Below, one piece after another: positions 4,869-5,448 of a stretch of 5,448 bases of DNA; position 1 is the first letter of the stretch, and each line of letters starts with the position of its first letter. Below the pieces are notes generated by a model that worked only from the letters and a program-made list of their open reading frames with translations, searched no databases and was not told the origin of the DNA. The position numbers and the translations under genes are program-made. Location: NCBI GenBank assembly GCA_022360735.1, contig JAKSCF010000698.1:1-5448 (forward strand), given 5' to 3'. Origin of the DNA: Clostridia bacterium. GTDB lineage: Bacteria > Bacillota_A > Clostridia > Peptostreptococcales > JAAYPU01.

Positions 4869-5448
4869 TTATTGTGGTGAAACCTTGTAGATTTTAACAT
4901 GCCATTCCTTTGTTAAAAAATATTTAGCGATGCGCATACCATAATAGTTATCAAAAGAATCTACAAGGATGCAGCGCCGGTTTAAAAATTGCTGCATGTC
5001 ATCATAGTATGGATAAAGATTACCATACATGCCATTATACAAAGGGCGATGATTATAGATATAATCCATTTCTTCCGGATAAATGATATATTCGATTTGA
5101 TTTTTATCGATATATTCGGCAAAAGATACTTGATTCTCCTCAAGGTAGGCCAAATTTCTGTAGTCATACAGCCCTTTGGATTCAAAATAATATGCTGCAT
5201 TTAAATTAGCAAGTACGCGGCTGGTTTTTGGAACCGCCTTTCCTATGCTTAAAAGATAAGAGTCATAACTGGCTTTGGTATAAGGTAAAATATTGGTTAT
5301 ACTAATGATTGTCAGAGCAGCTACAATAAATAATAAAGCAAGCTTCTTGGGCATTAAACTGAGTTTTGATAAATCATAAATGACTAATAAATAAAGTAAT
5401 GGAAAAAAGAAGACAATACTTGTTGGATTGTAACGGCCAATTAAAACA
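4869..5448 (-). CDS. C-terminal part of a multipass membrane protein, probably a family-39-type glycosyltransferase (start outside window)
   Basis: The open frame continues past the window edge, giving the last 192 residues; the methionine at 5354 is internal. The visible part begins GRYNPTSIVFFFPLLYLL, a membrane segment with the RYxP pattern seen in GT-C glycosyltransferases of the PMT/ArnT type. A second membrane segment follows (KKLALLFIVAALTIISI), then a tyrosine-rich region of about 140 residues, probably on the outer face, with VPKTSRVLANLN, QIEYIIYPEE and WHVKIYKV. Tails like this occur in family-39-like proteins that transfer sugars from lipid carriers to surface polymers. The gene converges on the flavoprotein gene with only 6 bases between the stop codons and no clear terminator. 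The glycosyltransferase call rests on general pattern only. The membrane-protein call is firm. Confidence 0.6.
   Translation of the reverse strand, partial: VLIGRYNPTSIVFFFPLLYLLVIYDLSKLSLMPKKLALLFIVAALTIISITNILPYTKASYDSYLLSIGKAVPKTSRVLANLNAAYYFESKGLYDYRNLAYLEENQVSFAEYIDKNQIEYIIYPEEMDYIYNHRPLYNGMYGNLYPYYDDMQQFLNRRCILVDSFDNYYGMRIAKYFLTKEWHVKIYKVSPQ

Noticed and set aside
4861..4873. Palindrome AATAAA-G-TTTATT at the convergent stop codons, as a bidirectional terminator
   Set aside because: A one-base loop and a stem with no G-C pairs cannot form a stable terminator.
4892..4918. Inverted repeat TTTTAACA-N11-TGTTAAAA just after the flavoprotein gene, as an operon terminator
   Set aside because: The stem is almost all A-T, lies inside the opposite-strand coding region and lacks a following T-run.
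4869..5354. Complete small protein starting at the methionine at 5354
   Set aside because: The frame stays open upstream to the window edge and encodes a further membrane segment, so this methionine is internal.

Overview
This is a low-GC Gram-positive (Firmicutes, Clostridia-like) chromosomal segment. The AT-rich sequence, strong AGGAGG-type ribosome binding sites, Lys/Ile/Glu-rich proteins and short operon spacing point that way. The species cannot be named from the sequence.

Layout. Positions 1-219 (minus) hold the start of a WecE/RffA-type sugar-nucleotide aminotransferase. Positions 220-412 are a divergent promoter region. Positions 413-640 (plus) encode a small TusA-family sulfur carrier. 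Positions 675-1571 (minus) encode a LysR-family regulator, convergent with that tusA gene. Positions 1572-1742 are a divergent control region with a strong lysR promoter, an extended -10 for the operon and a symmetric dyad between them. Positions 1743-4862 (plus) form one apparent operon: YeeE/YedE N-terminal half, TusA, TusA, YeeE/YedE C-terminal half, then a thioredoxin-reductase-like flavoprotein with a degenerate thioredoxin tail. Positions 4869-5448 (minus) hold the C-terminal end of a multipass membrane protein, probably a family-39-type glycosyltransferase.

How the genes may work together. YeeE/YedE proteins of the TsuA type import thiosulfate, and TusA/YeeD-type proteins accept or process the imported sulfur. 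Here the transporter is split in two. The first half carries two of the expected pathway cysteines (Cys71, Cys146) and the second carries the third (Cys138). Two near-identical TusA genes lie between the halves. The flavoprotein has the thioredoxin reductase CATC centre but lacks the usual NADPH motif. It also has an extra CHTC motif and a thioredoxin fold without CGPC. A reasonable model is sulfur import, then a TusA persulfide carrier, then reductive release or recycling by the flavoprotein, under control of the divergent LysR protein. This model is inference. Selenium handling is an alternative, because related YedE/TusA-like genes occur in selenium loci.

Both ends of the window carry surface-glycan-type genes, so the sulfur cassette appears to sit inside or beside a cell-envelope polysaccharide region.
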